Below are positions 31,987 to 41,456 of a stretch of 57,607 bases of DNA, piece by piece. The notes under the pieces are model-generated. The model searched no databases. It was not told where the DNA came from and saw only the letters and a program-made list of their open reading frames with translations. The stretch is from Verrucomicrobiota bacterium (GTDB lineage: Bacteria; Chlamydiota; Chlamydiia; Chlamydiales; JAAKFR01), in assembly GCA_018239815.1 (NCBI GenBank), contig JAFEGP010000023.1, positions 1-57,607 of the forward strand, written 5' to 3'. Position 1 is the stretch's first letter, and each line of letters starts with the position of its first letter. The position numbers were made by a program, and so were the translations under genes.

Positions 31987-32852
31987 GATTTAAGGCGCTC
32001 CAGGAGTTCTAGGACTTGTTTTTGAAAATAAGAAATTAGCATACGATCTATGGGGGCCTTATAAGCATCAATTAAAAGTTTCCCCCTATTTATATCAAGT
32101 CGATGAACAAGGTGCCAACGGAAGTTAGGATCTTGTGTGATTGTGGCTTTAGCTAATCTTGTAATCCCTCGAGCATGCAAAAGATTATGCAGGGTATTGC
32201 GATCCCCATTCCAATTTTTAAGATTGAATTTTGGGGGAACCCACAAGATAAGTTGTTGGGTGCAGTAAGCTAAGAATTTTCTCTCAGAAGGATTAAGAGC
32301 GTTTTCAATTTTCCCTAGAATCTGCTTGTCTACAACTTGCTTAGTTTCGGCAGCTAGATCATGGAGGCCCAGATAATCAATCAAAATCAACAGAGAGCTT
32401 TCCGGTATCTTAAGAAGTACTTTTAAAGCAGAGGAGGGTAGCAGTGGCAAAGGCAGGACGTTTTGGATTTTCATGTTTTGCTTTAGCAAGGCCAGCAAAA
32501 ACACTTGAACGCTAGGAGGGGGAGGCTGTGGGGAAATCGAACACTTTAGCTGTTCCGCTAAGGGTTTACTGATAGGAGGAGGGAGAATGGCTAAATAATT
32601 TGAGAGTAGTTGAGAAGGTAGTTGTTGTAGATAGGAGGCTAGCCAGGAATAGTGAATAGATGAGAGCCATAACTTAGCATCAAAAAGCTCGGGCAACGAA
32701 AATCTTTCAGGTGCAGAACAAGAACGTAATTTCTCTACAGTTGCAACAGGTAGATAAGATAGCAATTGATCAGATTGTCGAAAATGACTTAGCAGCGCTT
32801 TTAACATCGTCAAGGAGACGTTGGGTTGCTGCGTGGATAGTGCTGCTGACAA
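31983..32852 (-). CDS. sctK: SctK-like type III secretion protein (CT560-like position)
   Basis: This 289-residue, Leu- and Ser-rich, mostly helical protein lies between sctJ and sctL, where SctK homologues are found. I see SctK-like features only weakly: a middle region SLLILIDYLGLHDLAAETKQVVDK and ALNPSERKFLAYCTQQLILW, where a short Leu/Ser-rich helix pair is expected. By position it corresponds to CT560. SctK forms the pods of the cytoplasmic sorting platform. The start is uncertain: TTG at 32852 has GAGG 6 bases upstream, and the first in-frame ATG is at 32807 (MLKALL). No signal peptide or membrane segment is seen, in agreement with a cytoplasmic role. Confidence 0.75.
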   Translation of the reverse strand: MSAALSTQQPNVSLTMLKALLSHFRQSDQLLSYLPVATVEKLRSCSAPERFSLPELFDAKLWLSSIHYSWLASYLQQLPSQLLSNYLAILPPPISKPLAEQLKCSISPQPPPPSVQVFLLALLKQNMKIQNVLPLPLLPSSALKVLLKIPESSLLILIDYLGLHDLAAETKQVVDKQILGKIENALNPSERKFLAYCTQQLILWVPPKFNLKNWNGDRNTLHNLLHARGITRLAKATITQDPNFRWHLVHRLDINRGKLLIDAYKAPIDRMLISYFQKQVLELLERLKS

Positions 32853-32876
32853 ACCTCACCTCATGCCTTGTCCCGC

Positions 32877-33809
32877 TTATGGTTGGCGGGTATTTTCTTC
32901 AGTCTCTGTCTCTTCATGATGCATAGAATCCTCTTCGGATTTTTCTTGTTTCTCTCCCCCAGAAGTAAGAGCCATAGCTGGTTCATAAGGTTTAGGATTG
33001 AGAAGAGAAGAGAGACCCCATTCTTTTAAGATGGGATACATTTTCCAAATTAACCAAACCAAAGCACTAGCTAAAATAAAAGTGCTAGCTAAGAAAAAGT
33101 AGAAAATAAGTCGGAACAAAGGAATAGATTGCTTTGCTAAGACGACTCCCCAAATCGAAGCATACTCATGCTCTTGATGCAATTCGCCTTCTTGTAAGGG
33201 TAAATCAGAAAGCAGAGCTCGATCTGTTACAACAGAGACATTGTCGATTTGTAACCCTGGGAGTGCACTGGAAATAAGGCGTTTGATTTTGGTAATCATT
33301 AAAGAATTAGGATTATCTAAAACACCACGGTGTTTGACATAAACAGAAGCTGTTAAGGGAATATTTGCTTCTTCGTCTTGAGGAAAGGTGATCTGAACCA
33401 CAGCATCAATAATGCCGTCCATTTTCTTAATTGTGGTTGAAAGTTGTTCGGACAACCCTTCTTGATAGCGAATTTTATTCTGCAGTTCCGATGGGACGAG
33501 TCCTTGAGCTCCAAAGAGATCCAATAAACTAGTGCCTTTGGTTCTAGGTAAACCGGCTTGATTTAAAGCAGAGATGGCCTGAGTAATGTTTTTCGAAGGA
33601 ACCGAAATATTCCACATTTGTTCTGCGGCTCCTCCTCCTGTTGTAGAAGCAGGAGCTGGTAATTTTTGAGCAGCAATGCCTCGGTTAGCAAGCAAGACAA
33701 CAATTTCGTTTGCTTCTCGTTCAGGCAGATTATAGGCAACTGTAGTTGAGTTGTTACAAGCCGTCAGAAAGGCAACAAGCAAAAAGAGTACAGGAATAAA
33801 ATGCTTCAT
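32877..33809 (-). CDS. sctJ: Type III secretion basal-body lipoprotein SctJ
   Basis: SctJ (YscJ/PrgK) forms the inner-membrane ring. This copy is 310 residues, within the chlamydial range. A lipoprotein signal peptide ends in the lipobox LTAC (Cys18). Two periplasmic ring-building domains follow, with NLPEREANEIVVLLANRGIAA near 27-47 and GLPRTKGTSLLDLFG near 95. A C-terminal membrane helix lies at about 232-258 (LIFYFFLASTFILASALVWLI). The last 50 residues are Glu-rich and cytoplasmic. It is preceded by the HEAT protein gene and followed after 24 bases by sctK. Confidence 0.95.
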   Translation of the reverse strand: MKHFIPVLFLLVAFLTACNNSTTVAYNLPEREANEIVVLLANRGIAAQKLPAPASTTGGGAAEQMWNISVPSKNITQAISALNQAGLPRTKGTSLLDLFGAQGLVPSELQNKIRYQEGLSEQLSTTIKKMDGIIDAVVQITFPQDEEANIPLTASVYVKHRGVLDNPNSLMITKIKRLISSALPGLQIDNVSVVTDRALLSDLPLQEGELHQEHEYASIWGVVLAKQSIPLFRLIFYFFLASTFILASALVWLIWKMYPILKEWGLSSLLNPKPYEPAMALTSGGEKQEKSEEDSMHHEETETEENTRQP

Positions 33810-33836
33810 TAAGAGTCACCATAGCATGGCTCTTAT

Positions 33837-34811
33837 TTAGTGCCAATCCCGAACAAGATTCTTGATTTGAAGCAAAATTTCTTTAGGCAATTTTGGGTTG
33901 TCACAAAGAGTAATTAAATCTTGTCGCTTATCAGAAGTTTGTAAAGCTTCGCATAAACAAAGCAAATAAGTAGACAATAACGAATGTCGTTGTACATCAG
34001 CATCTTTCAAAAGTTCTAAAGCTGTTGATGAGACTTCTAGATCAGAAGAAAAGACACAAAGAGCAAACGCTGCATGTGTGTTATCTAATGTGATAGGTTT
34101 GCCTTTGACTCTTTGCAATAAAAACTGCTTGGCGGGTTCCCCGAATTCTTCGAAGGCTTCTAACAAGGCTTCATCGTCAAAGATGGCTTGTTTATGAAAC
34201 ATTTCGAATAAAGGAATAAGAGCACGTGGATCATGAAGTTTCCCTAAACAAATCGCTGCTAAGTAGGGAGCGTATCCATAGCCTGGGAATAAAGCAGAGT
34301 AAGCATCATCAGATCGTATGAGATCAATCAGCAGTGGAACAATTCCAGCTCCATACTGGCAAACAGCCTCAATTTCTTGGATAGGCTCTTCTTCTTCACT
34401 AAGAATTAAATCAGCAACTAACTGTGCTGCAGAATAATCGTCTTGTTCTGTTTCATAAACTTCTTTTAAGCCCGTATAGGCAGTACGACAACGTCCAACT
34501 TGTTCAGCTTCGCCAGCAGATAACATTAAAGGAGCTAGATTTTGGCCTAATTCCTGTTCTACTCTTTGCAAATAACAAATACGATCATAATCGATATCGG
34601 GATCTATACCAATAGCTTCGCTTTGGTAATAGTCTAACATCACTTGAAAATCCCCTCCAAAATGAGCATCTCGGTGCATTAAAATCATATGATCCATTTC
34701 ATCAGTGAGGTCAAATCCTTCTTCTTCATATTCAGGATTTTGAGCCTCCAGAGGAACGCCGTTAAGTTCTTCGAAAAGAGAGGAAAAAGATTTGTGTTTT
34801 TTGTCTGTCAT
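33837..34811 (-). CDS. HEAT-repeat-like protein between lipA and sctJ
   Basis: This 324-residue protein is acidic at the N-terminus and looks like HEAT-type alpha-alpha repeats from about residue 145 on. Examples are GIVPLLIDLIRSDDAYSALF, YLAAICLGKLHDPRALIPLF and EALLEAFEEFGEPAKQFLLQ, each with the alternating pattern of HEAT helices and the Asp/Arg or Asp-Pro turn. The function is unknown. The ATG is 8 bases after the lipA stop and the gene ends 27 bases before sctJ, so it is co-transcribed with the type III basal-body genes. As I recall, C. trachomatis has lipA directly next to sctJ, so this gene would be an addition. A chaperone or scaffold role for the type III apparatus is a context-based guess. 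Confidence 0.78.
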   Translation of the reverse strand: MTDKKHKSFSSLFEELNGVPLEAQNPEYEEEGFDLTDEMDHMILMHRDAHFGGDFQVMLDYYQSEAIGIDPDIDYDRICYLQRVEQELGQNLAPLMLSAGEAEQVGRCRTAYTGLKEVYETEQDDYSAAQLVADLILSEEEEPIQEIEAVCQYGAGIVPLLIDLIRSDDAYSALFPGYGYAPYLAAICLGKLHDPRALIPLFEMFHKQAIFDDEALLEAFEEFGEPAKQFLLQRVKGKPITLDNTHAAFALCVFSSDLEVSSTALELLKDADVQRHSLLSTYLLCLCEALQTSDKRQDLITLCDNPKLPKEILLQIKNLVRDWH

Positions 34812-34819
34812 AAAAATTC

Positions 34820-35779
34820 CTATTTAATAGCAAGCTTGTCAAAGACTGAAGCAGCGTTATAGCTTGAACGTACGAAAGGACCAGAGTAGACAAAGGGAAT
34901 GCCGAGGCTGTGTCCATAGTCTGCATAAGCTTGAAACTGTTCAGGGGTCACAAAATTTTTGACTCTTAGCTTGCGTTGACTAGATTGTAAATAATGACCA
35001 ATTGTTACGATATGGCATCCTGCGCGATGCAGATCCCCAAGAGTTCCATGCACTTCTTCTTGCGTTTCACCTAATCCTACCATGATGCCTGATTTGATCA
35101 GCGCTTTCTCGTTTTTGCGAGCATGTTGTAGGATGGCTAAAGTGCGATCATAAGTGGCTTTATGACGAACTCTAGGCGTTAGAGATCGAACTGTTTCGAT
35201 ATTATGATTAAAAATGTGGGGTTGTTCTTGTAAAACAAGATCAACAGCGTTTAAGTTGCCTGCAAAATCTGAAGTTAATAATTCGATAGTCACATGAGGG
35301 GTTTGCTGGCGAATAGCTTTCATAATTTCTACAAGATGAGAAGCCCCGCCATCTGCTAAATCATCACGAGCAACCATAGTGATCACAACATGCTTAAGCC
35401 CCAATTCTTTTACAGATTCTGCTACACGTTGTGGTTCATCTACTTCTAAAGGCTGTGGAGTAGCAGAAAAATCAATATCACAGAAACCACAATTACGTGT
35501 GCAAGCATGGCCCATAGCTAAAAATGTAGCTGTTCCTTGAGACCAACATTCAATCAAATTAGGGCATTTAGCTTCTTCGCAGACTGTAGCAAGTCTTTTG
35601 TTACGCATAACCTCTTTAGTAGACCATAAGGTCGTTTGAGATGGCATTTTTCGATGAAGCCATTTAGGGAAGCGACCCACGCCTACCGCAGCTTGTTCTT
35701 CTGCAGAATCGGGGTTATCCGGCAAAATGTTCAGACGACGTCCTTTCACATGCGGGCGATGATCAAAAGGATCAGTCAC
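34820..35779 (-). CDS. lipA: Lipoyl synthase
   Basis: LipA is a radical-SAM enzyme that inserts two sulphurs into octanoyl groups on lipoate-dependent proteins. This copy is 319 residues, the usual size. The auxiliary cluster Cys residues are in CEEAKCPNLIECWSQGTATFLAMG and the radical-SAM CxxxCxxC is CTRNCGFC. The C-terminal RSSYNA motif, which supplies a serine ligand, is present near residue 304. The start is GTG with AGGAG upstream, overlapping the end of lpd by 8 bases. Lipoylation serves pyruvate and oxoglutarate dehydrogenases, so pairing with lpd makes sense. Confidence 0.97.
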   Translation of the reverse strand: MTDPFDHRPHVKGRRLNILPDNPDSAEEQAAVGVGRFPKWLHRKMPSQTTLWSTKEVMRNKRLATVCEEAKCPNLIECWSQGTATFLAMGHACTRNCGFCDIDFSATPQPLEVDEPQRVAESVKELGLKHVVITMVARDDLADGGASHLVEIMKAIRQQTPHVTIELLTSDFAGNLNAVDLVLQEQPHIFNHNIETVRSLTPRVRHKATYDRTLAILQHARKNEKALIKSGIMVGLGETQEEVHGTLGDLHRAGCHIVTIGHYLQSSQRKLRVKNFVTPEQFQAYADYGHSLGIPFVYSGPFVRSSYNAASVFDKLAIK

Positions 35780-37178
35780 GAGACACGCTCCTAGGTGGTA
35801 GGTGAAGAGGAAGGCCGTCAGCTAATAAAGCAGCTTCCATCCACGCTTCAGAAAGAGTGGGATGCGCGTGAATGGTATGATATACGGATTGAACGGTTAA
35901 CTCATTTTCTATAGCAAGCGCCATTTCAGCAATCAAAGTCGAAGCATCATGACCAACAACTTGTGCTCCTAAGATTCTTCCTGTGGATTTTTCAAGTATG
36001 ACTTGAGCAAATCCATCTGTTTCAAGAATAGCTAAAGATTTGCCTAAAACTTGGAAAGGAAATTTTCCTACCGTTGCCTCATAGCCGGCTTCAAGGGCTT
36101 TTTCTAAACTATAACCAATGGTGCCCACTTCAGGGTCTGTGAAAATAACAGAAGGAACAGCTTCGTAATGCATCGTAGATTCTAAACCTGCAGCGTGATC
36201 TGCAGCAACAAGACCTTGGTGAGAAGCGACGTGAGCTAAAAGCCATTTCCCTGTGATGTCACCAATCGCATAAATATGAGGAATGTTTGTGCGCATATGC
36301 TGATCGACAGGGATCGAGCCGTCTTTTGCTGTTAAAAGACCTATTGTATCTAATCCTATCTGCTGTGTGTTATAACTGCGTCCTACGCTGACAAGCGCCA
36401 TATCAGCTTCAAGAATTTGCCCGTCTTCTAGACAGACTGTCAGTCCTTCTGCAGATTTATTTACAGAGGTCATTCTGGCGCCAGTGTGGACCTTAATGCC
36501 TTTTTTCTTAAATGACTGAGTCATAATATCTGAAACAGCCTTCCCCTCCATAGGTAAAATGGTGGGTAAAAGTTCCACAACCGTGACATCAACATCTAAG
36601 GAACGGTATAAACACGCAAACTCACAGCCTATGACTCCTCCTCCTACTACAATAAGGCGCTTGGGAAGCTGAGTGAGATTCAACATAGAAGTAGAATCGT
36701 GTACAATTTGGTGGTCAAAAGGTAGGATAGGCAGCGCTCGTGGTTCAGATCCTGTTGCTAAAATGACTTGTTTTGTTTTTAAAACAGCCTGGTCAGTTCC
36801 TGTTACGGCCACTTCGCAAGGAGAAATAAACCGCCCCCTGCCACGGAAAATTGTAATTTTGTTACTAGCAATAAGACCGGTGAGGCCCTTGCGAATTTTG
36901 TCTACCAACCCATCTTTACGCGTTTTCATAGAAGCATAGTCAAAGCTGATATCATGAACAGAAATGCCAAAATGCTGAGCGTGACGCACTTTTTTTAAAA
37001 CTTCAGCATTTGCAATAAGGGCTTTTGACGGGATGCAACCACGATTTAGACATGTGCCTCCCAGTTCTCGCTCTTCAATGAGAGCGGTCTTTAACCCTCT
37101 TTGAGCCCCTCGAATGGCTGCAACATACCCGCCTGGGCCACTACCAATTACTACTAAATCGAAAGATTGTTCACTCAT
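35772..37178 (-). CDS. lpdA: Dihydrolipoamide dehydrogenase (E3)
   Basis: This flavoprotein reoxidises dihydrolipoamide in 2-oxo acid dehydrogenase complexes. It is about 468 residues. The FAD motif GSGPGGYVAAIRGAQRG is at about 12-28 and the redox disulphide is in GGTCLNRGCIPSKALI (Cys45/Cys50 of this start). A second nucleotide motif VVGGGVIGCEFA follows near 182. The active-site HAHPTLSEAWMEA is at the C-terminus. The ATG at 37178 (MSEQSFD) is chosen over an in-frame TTG two codons upstream. TATACT lies 8 bases before this ATG, so the mRNA may be nearly leaderless. It is the first gene of the operon that runs through lipA into the type III genes. Confidence 0.96.
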   Translation of the reverse strand: MSEQSFDLVVIGSGPGGYVAAIRGAQRGLKTALIEERELGGTCLNRGCIPSKALIANAEVLKKVRHAQHFGISVHDISFDYASMKTRKDGLVDKIRKGLTGLIASNKITIFRGRGRFISPCEVAVTGTDQAVLKTKQVILATGSEPRALPILPFDHQIVHDSTSMLNLTQLPKRLIVVGGGVIGCEFACLYRSLDVDVTVVELLPTILPMEGKAVSDIMTQSFKKKGIKVHTGARMTSVNKSAEGLTVCLEDGQILEADMALVSVGRSYNTQQIGLDTIGLLTAKDGSIPVDQHMRTNIPHIYAIGDITGKWLLAHVASHQGLVAADHAAGLESTMHYEAVPSVIFTDPEVGTIGYSLEKALEAGYEATVGKFPFQVLGKSLAILETDGFAQVILEKSTGRILGAQVVGHDASTLIAEMALAIENELTVQSVYHTIHAHPTLSEAWMEAALLADGLPLHLPPRSVSRD

Positions 37179-37531
37179 TTTCAAGAAGTATAGCGTATTT
37201 TGTTTTAATCTGCATGCTTAGAGCTGATATAGATTTAAGCATGACAAACATTTATTGATTTTTGTCCCATCATAATCTTAGTTAAAAAAGAAGCTTATCA
37301 TAACAGTCGCTCTAGCTTTTGTAGAAATTATTTCTGTGAAAATAGAAATTTTAAGCACTTGCTAATGCGTTTCTCTTCTTTGTTTCTGAGATGCGATACA
37401 AGAGCTAAATACTTTTTAGTCGATGTAATTAAATGAATATTTAATAACTTTTGAAAAATCATGAGACATTTTTTACTTAACATGGCAAAAAGAAAAGAGT
37501 ATATAGCAGATTAATTGCAGTAAAAGTTTTT
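37179..37531. other. 353-base divergent intergenic region
   Basis: No gene is visible in this AT-rich gap between lpdA and the zinc-ribbon gene. It must hold both promoters. On the minus side TATACT at 37187-37192 is a fair -10 for lpdA without a convincing -35. On the plus side a good candidate promoter is listed separately. I see no hairpin, tRNA or open frame with support in the rest. Confidence 0.6.
37477..37505 (+). promoter_or_regulatory. Candidate sigma-70/66-type promoter for the zinc-ribbon gene
   Basis: TTAACA at 37477-37482 and TATATA at 37500-37505 are separated by 17 bases. Transcription would start near 37512, about 20 bases before the ATG at 37532. The boxes match the consensus at five of six (-35) and five of six (-10) positions. 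Confidence 0.5.
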
Positions 37532-37981
37532 ATGAAAAAAACAGAAAAAAGAATTTGTTGGAATTGCGATGGAGATGTCAGTCACCATTTTACAGATTGT
37601 CCTTACTGTGGTGTTGATTTAACTCGTGTTCCGTCCGACCACGCCTCGCACCCTCGTGAACTAGGAGATCCTTTTCAAGCAGCACCCCAGAGCGCAACAC
37701 AACCGCGTAATGGTTTAGCTGTTAGTGAGCAAGATTGGAAACAAGCCTTAGACGCTACCGTTTCTTCTGAAAAGGAGCCTCCCATACAGGTTAAACGAGA
37801 GTTGGTAGCTTTGTTATTACTTTTGCCAGGAATTGTATTTTGTCTTTTTGCGCTGTTGCTCATTTTCTTTTCGGATGATGGGGTGTTAGCTCTCCAATGG
37901 AATCAAAGTCTAGCCTATTTTTATTTTTTGGGTGCTGTGCCTCTTATTTTTCTGGGTTGGAAAATATTGCGTAGTTCTTAA
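37532..37981 (+). CDS. Zinc-ribbon membrane protein
   Basis: This 149-residue protein has an N-terminal zinc ribbon, CWNCDGDVSHHFTDCPYCG (residues 9-27, two CxxC pairs), then a polar linker of about 60 residues, and two C-terminal membrane helices (about 92-112 and 122-145). That layout would put the ribbon in the cytoplasm, held at the inner membrane. I do not recognise a family with a known role. It is 241 bases upstream of secA on the same strand, but secA probably has its own promoter. A possible role in membrane protein handling is a guess from position. Confidence 0.82.
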   Translation: MKKTEKRICWNCDGDVSHHFTDCPYCGVDLTRVPSDHASHPRELGDPFQAAPQSATQPRNGLAVSEQDWKQALDATVSSEKEPPIQVKRELVALLLLLPGIVFCLFALLLIFFSDDGVLALQWNQSLAYFYFLGAVPLIFLGWKILRSS

Positions 37982-38222
37982 TAAACAACTTAATTTTTTC
38001 AATTTTTGCGTAGTTATGAACACGCTTCAAGTTTAAACGAAAATCTAAAATTAAAGTTAGTAACGCGCTCTTGCTGATTTGGTTTCGGGAAATTTGTGCG
38101 GAGGGCGTGTGGTTTGTTTGATTAAAGGCACAAAAGTGATACAATTGAATCAATTTGTTGTTTTTGACAGAGCGTGTATAAAAAGAACGAAATTTTTTAA
38201 CGGCGAGTGATAGAGGAAAGAT

Positions 38223-41200
38223 ATGTTCGGAATTTTTAAGAAAATCTTTGGAACGTCTCAGGAGCGTATAATCCGTCGCTTAAAAAAAATAGTTGAGGAC
38301 GTCAAGCGACATGAAGAGCCTTTGGGGGCTTTAACAGATGAGCAATTAAAAGCTAAAACCCCGGAATTTCGTCAGCGTCTTGCTGGAGGAGAAACAGTCC
38401 AGGATCTCCTTCCAGAAGCTTATGCTGTTGTTAAAGAGGTTTGTCGACGTTTGTGTGGCACTCAGGTTCATGTATCGGGCTATGATCAAAAATGGGACAT
38501 GGTTCCTTATGATGTTCAAGTTTTAGGAGCGATTGCTTTGCATTATGGGTATATCGCTGAGATGCAAACGGGGGAAGGAAAAACTCTCACCGCTACGCTT
38601 CCATTATATTTAAATGCCCTGACTGGGCAATCTGTACATTTGGTGACAGTCAATGATTACCTGGCTGAGAGAGACTGTCAATGGGTGGGTTCCATCTTGC
38701 GTTGGTTAGGTCTTAAGACAGGGGTGTTAACGCAAAAAACACCTCAAGGTCAGCGTCAGGAGATTTATAAGTGTGATGTGCTGTATGGCACAGCTTCTGA
38801 ATTTGGGTTTGATTATTTGCGCGATAACTCTATGGCTACACGCAAGGAAGAGCAGGTGCAGAGAGATTTCTACTTTGCAATTGTCGATGAAATTGACTCT
38901 ATTTTGGTTGATGAAGCGCGTACCCCTCTGATTATTTCAGGACCTACTCCTCAAAGCACACAAATGTACGACCAGTTGAAGGATGGGGTTGCACAATTGG
39001 TAAAAATGCAACGAGAACTTTGTGGACGCTTTGCTATCGAAGCTAAAAAAGAGCTTGATCCTTGGTGGGAAGAAGACAAATTGCCCAGTGATAAAAAACA
39101 ACTAGAAACAATACGTCAAGCATGTCGTAAGCTTTGGCTTGTTGGTAAGGGTACGCCTTATCATAAGGTTTTACGGCGTGCAAGAGAGCATCCTGATTTA
39201 AGAGGAGAAATTGATAAATGGGATCTCCATTTTCACTCAGATCAAAACAAAGAAGAGAAAGCTCAAGTACTTGCCGATCTTTTCATGGTCATTGATGAAA
39301 AAGGTCAAGAGTTTGAATTGACAGATAAGGGGATTGCAACCTGGTCTGAGCAGGAGCACGGAGACAAAGGTGACTTTGAAATGTTGGATCTGGGTCATGC
39401 TTATGCGCAAATAGATGATCAGGCCTCATTGAACGAAGAAGAAAGGCTAGAAAAAAAATTAGCTCTAAATGAAGAAGACGCCAAGCGTAAAGAACGTGCT
39501 CATAATATTCGTCAGCTTTTGCGTGCTCATCTTTTAATGGAGAAAGATGTTGATTACATCATTGATCAGGATAAAATTGTCATCATCGATGAGAATACAG
39601 GGCGTCCTCAGCCTGGTCGGCGTTTTTCTGATGGATTGCATCAAGCTATTGAAGCTAAAGAAGGGCTTAAAATCCAAAAAGAAACTCAAACTTACGCTTC
39701 GATTACACTGCAGAATTACTTTAGAATGTATGAAAAATTAGCAGGTATGACAGGTACTGCTATCACAGAGGCGCATGAATTTAAGGAAATCTATAAGTTA
39801 GATGTTTTACAGATCCCTACTTATCAAGAATGTCGTCGTAAAGATTATAACGATGAAATTTATATGACAGAAAGGGAGAAATATCACGCTATTCTTACTG
39901 AAGTAAAACGTGTTCATATTGAGGGGCGCCCCATTTTATTAGGAACAGAGTCTGTTGAAGTTTCAGAAAAACTTTCTCGCATTTTGAAGCAAAATCAAAT
40001 TAAGCATAGTGTTTTAAATGCTAAGCATCATGCTCAAGAGGCAGAAATTATCGCGCAAGCCGGTCAAAAAGATGCTGTGACTGTTGCTACAAATATGGCG
40101 GGCCGTGGAACAGATATTAAACTTAAAGAAGATGTGGCAGCTTTAGGTGGCTTGCATGTTATTGGTACAACACGCCATCAGTCACGTCGCATTGATCGAC
40201 AATTAAGAGGACGTAGCGCGCGTTTAGGGGATCCTGGGTCTTCCAAGTTTTATATTTCCTTTGAAGATCCTTTAATGCGTTTGTTTGCTTCTCCTAAACT
40301 TAATGCTTTGATTCAAAGATTTAGGCCCCCTGAAGGAGAGCCTATCTCAGCGGGTATTTTAAATCGTTCGATTGAAACAGCTCAAAAAAGAGTGGAATCA
40401 CGCAACTATATGATGCGTAAATACACGCTTGAGTATGACGATGTGATGAATAAGCAGAGACAAGAGGTTTACGATTTTCGTAATGAGGTGTTAAAAGCAG
40501 AAGATATGATGCCTCTTGCTCAAGATTTGCTGCATCAAGTATGTCATGCCAAAGCTACGGAGTTTTTCACTTCTGCGACTCAAGAAGGAGGCTGGGATAC
40601 TCAAGGCTATCGCCAGTGGCTTCTTATGTTTTTCCCTATTTCCTTGTCGGAAGATATTTTTGATAACGATCGGTTAACGCTTGAGCAGGTTGAGGAGATT
40701 ACCGTTTCTAAAGTCATAGAAGCTTTTGAGCACAAGGTGTCTTATGAAAAGGGTCGAGCTCAACAATATAACAGCAAAGTTTCACCTGATTTGATGGTCC
40801 AAGACGCCATTCGAAGTGTCATGGTGCAGAAGATAGACGAGTTGTGGCAGGAACATTTGCTTTTGATGGATTATTTGAGATCAGAAGTGAATCTACGTGC
40901 TGTTGCACAGAAAGATCCTTTAATTGAGTTCAAGCACGAAGCATTTCGTCTTTTTCACGCTTTAACAGTACGTCTTCATACAGATGTAGCACGTAATCTA
41001 TTTAAAATAGAGATAGCGCCTGTTTTGCAACAAAGTCTTTTCCAGCAAATGCTAGGACAAATTCAATTGGAAACCAACCGTCTTATTTTTGATGGAATGG
41101 ATACTTTGCCAGAACAAGAACAATCTGAAGATAAAATAACACCCTCACAAACCGTGCAAAATATAGCCCCTAAAGTAGGACGTAATGATGATTGCCCTTG

Positions 41201-41267
41201 CAAAAGCGGGAAAAAATATAAGCGTTGTTGCGGGTTAGCAGAAAATCTGGATGTTTCTTCTGTCTGA
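38223..41267 (+). CDS. secA: Preprotein translocase ATPase SecA
   Basis: SecA drives export through SecYEG and feeds the type II system. This copy is 1014 residues, longer than E. coli SecA (901); the extra length is mainly around residues 265-440, in the first nucleotide-binding domain. Motifs: Walker A EMQTGEGKTLTATLPL near 115, AERDCQWVG, Walker B IVDEIDSILVDEARTPLIISG near 223-243, GRPQPGRRFSDGLHQAIEAK near 460, AGRGTDIKL near 628, and the EYDDVMNKQRQEVYDFRNEVL helix near 740. The C-terminal zinc domain, GRNDDCPCKSGKKYKRCCG, is intact and binds SecB or ribosomes in other species. AGGA is 5 bases before the ATG. Confidence 0.98.
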   Translation: MFGIFKKIFGTSQERIIRRLKKIVEDVKRHEEPLGALTDEQLKAKTPEFRQRLAGGETVQDLLPEAYAVVKEVCRRLCGTQVHVSGYDQKWDMVPYDVQVLGAIALHYGYIAEMQTGEGKTLTATLPLYLNALTGQSVHLVTVNDYLAERDCQWVGSILRWLGLKTGVLTQKTPQGQRQEIYKCDVLYGTASEFGFDYLRDNSMATRKEEQVQRDFYFAIVDEIDSILVDEARTPLIISGPTPQSTQMYDQLKDGVAQLVKMQRELCGRFAIEAKKELDPWWEEDKLPSDKKQLETIRQACRKLWLVGKGTPYHKVLRRAREHPDLRGEIDKWDLHFHSDQNKEEKAQVLADLFMVIDEKGQEFELTDKGIATWSEQEHGDKGDFEMLDLGHAYAQIDDQASLNEEERLEKKLALNEEDAKRKERAHNIRQLLRAHLLMEKDVDYIIDQDKIVIIDENTGRPQPGRRFSDGLHQAIEAKEGLKIQKETQTYASITLQNYFRMYEKLAGMTGTAITEAHEFKEIYKLDVLQIPTYQECRRKDYNDEIYMTEREKYHAILTEVKRVHIEGRPILLGTESVEVSEKLSRILKQNQIKHSVLNAKHHAQEAEIIAQAGQKDAVTVATNMAGRGTDIKLKEDVAALGGLHVIGTTRHQSRRIDRQLRGRSARLGDPGSSKFYISFEDPLMRLFASPKLNALIQRFRPPEGEPISAGILNRSIETAQKRVESRNYMMRKYTLEYDDVMNKQRQEVYDFRNEVLKAEDMMPLAQDLLHQVCHAKATEFFTSATQEGGWDTQGYRQWLLMFFPISLSEDIFDNDRLTLEQVEEITVSKVIEAFEHKVSYEKGRAQQYNSKVSPDLMVQDAIRSVMVQKIDELWQEHLLLMDYLRSEVNLRAVAQKDPLIEFKHEAFRLFHALTVRLHTDVARNLFKIEIAPVLQQSLFQQMLGQIQLETNRLIFDGMDTLPEQEQSEDKITPSQTVQNIAPKVGRNDDCPCKSGKKYKRCCGLAENLDVSSV

Positions 41268-41280
41268 AGTAGAAAATGTT

Positions 41281-41314
41281 TCTTGGTAATTTCTTGTTTA
41301 GGAAGCTACCAAGA
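41281..41314 (+). terminator. Possible terminator hairpin after secA
   Basis: TCTTGGTA at 41281-41288 pairs with TACCAAGA at 41307-41314, and an inner TTC/GAA pairing extends the stem past a bulge. A T-rich tract (GCTTTTTTTG) follows, but only after 12 bases, so termination efficiency is doubtful. The position 14 bases after the secA stop is suitable. Confidence 0.45.
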
Positions 41315-41456
41315 TTCGTTTATTGCTTTTTTTGTTTTTTCTAAATTTTTCTTTTAAGTCTTAACGTTTTCTTAAAAACAAAATTTTGTTAGGCTCTTTT
41401 GAGGTTCACAACTGACGTAAAAGTTGGTGCTTATTTTAAACCAGAAGGAGTCTGCA

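Noticed and set aside
38164-38182. TTGACA (38164) and TATAAA (38177) before secA as a promoter pair
   Set aside because: The spacing is only 7 bases, so they cannot form one promoter. The TATAAA may pair with a weak TTTGTT at 38154, but I do not consider that well enough supported to list.
37982-38222. Repeated GCGTAGTT near 37968 and 38006 between the zinc-ribbon gene and secA
   Set aside because: Only two copies with no symmetry, one of them inside the end of the coding region; probably chance.
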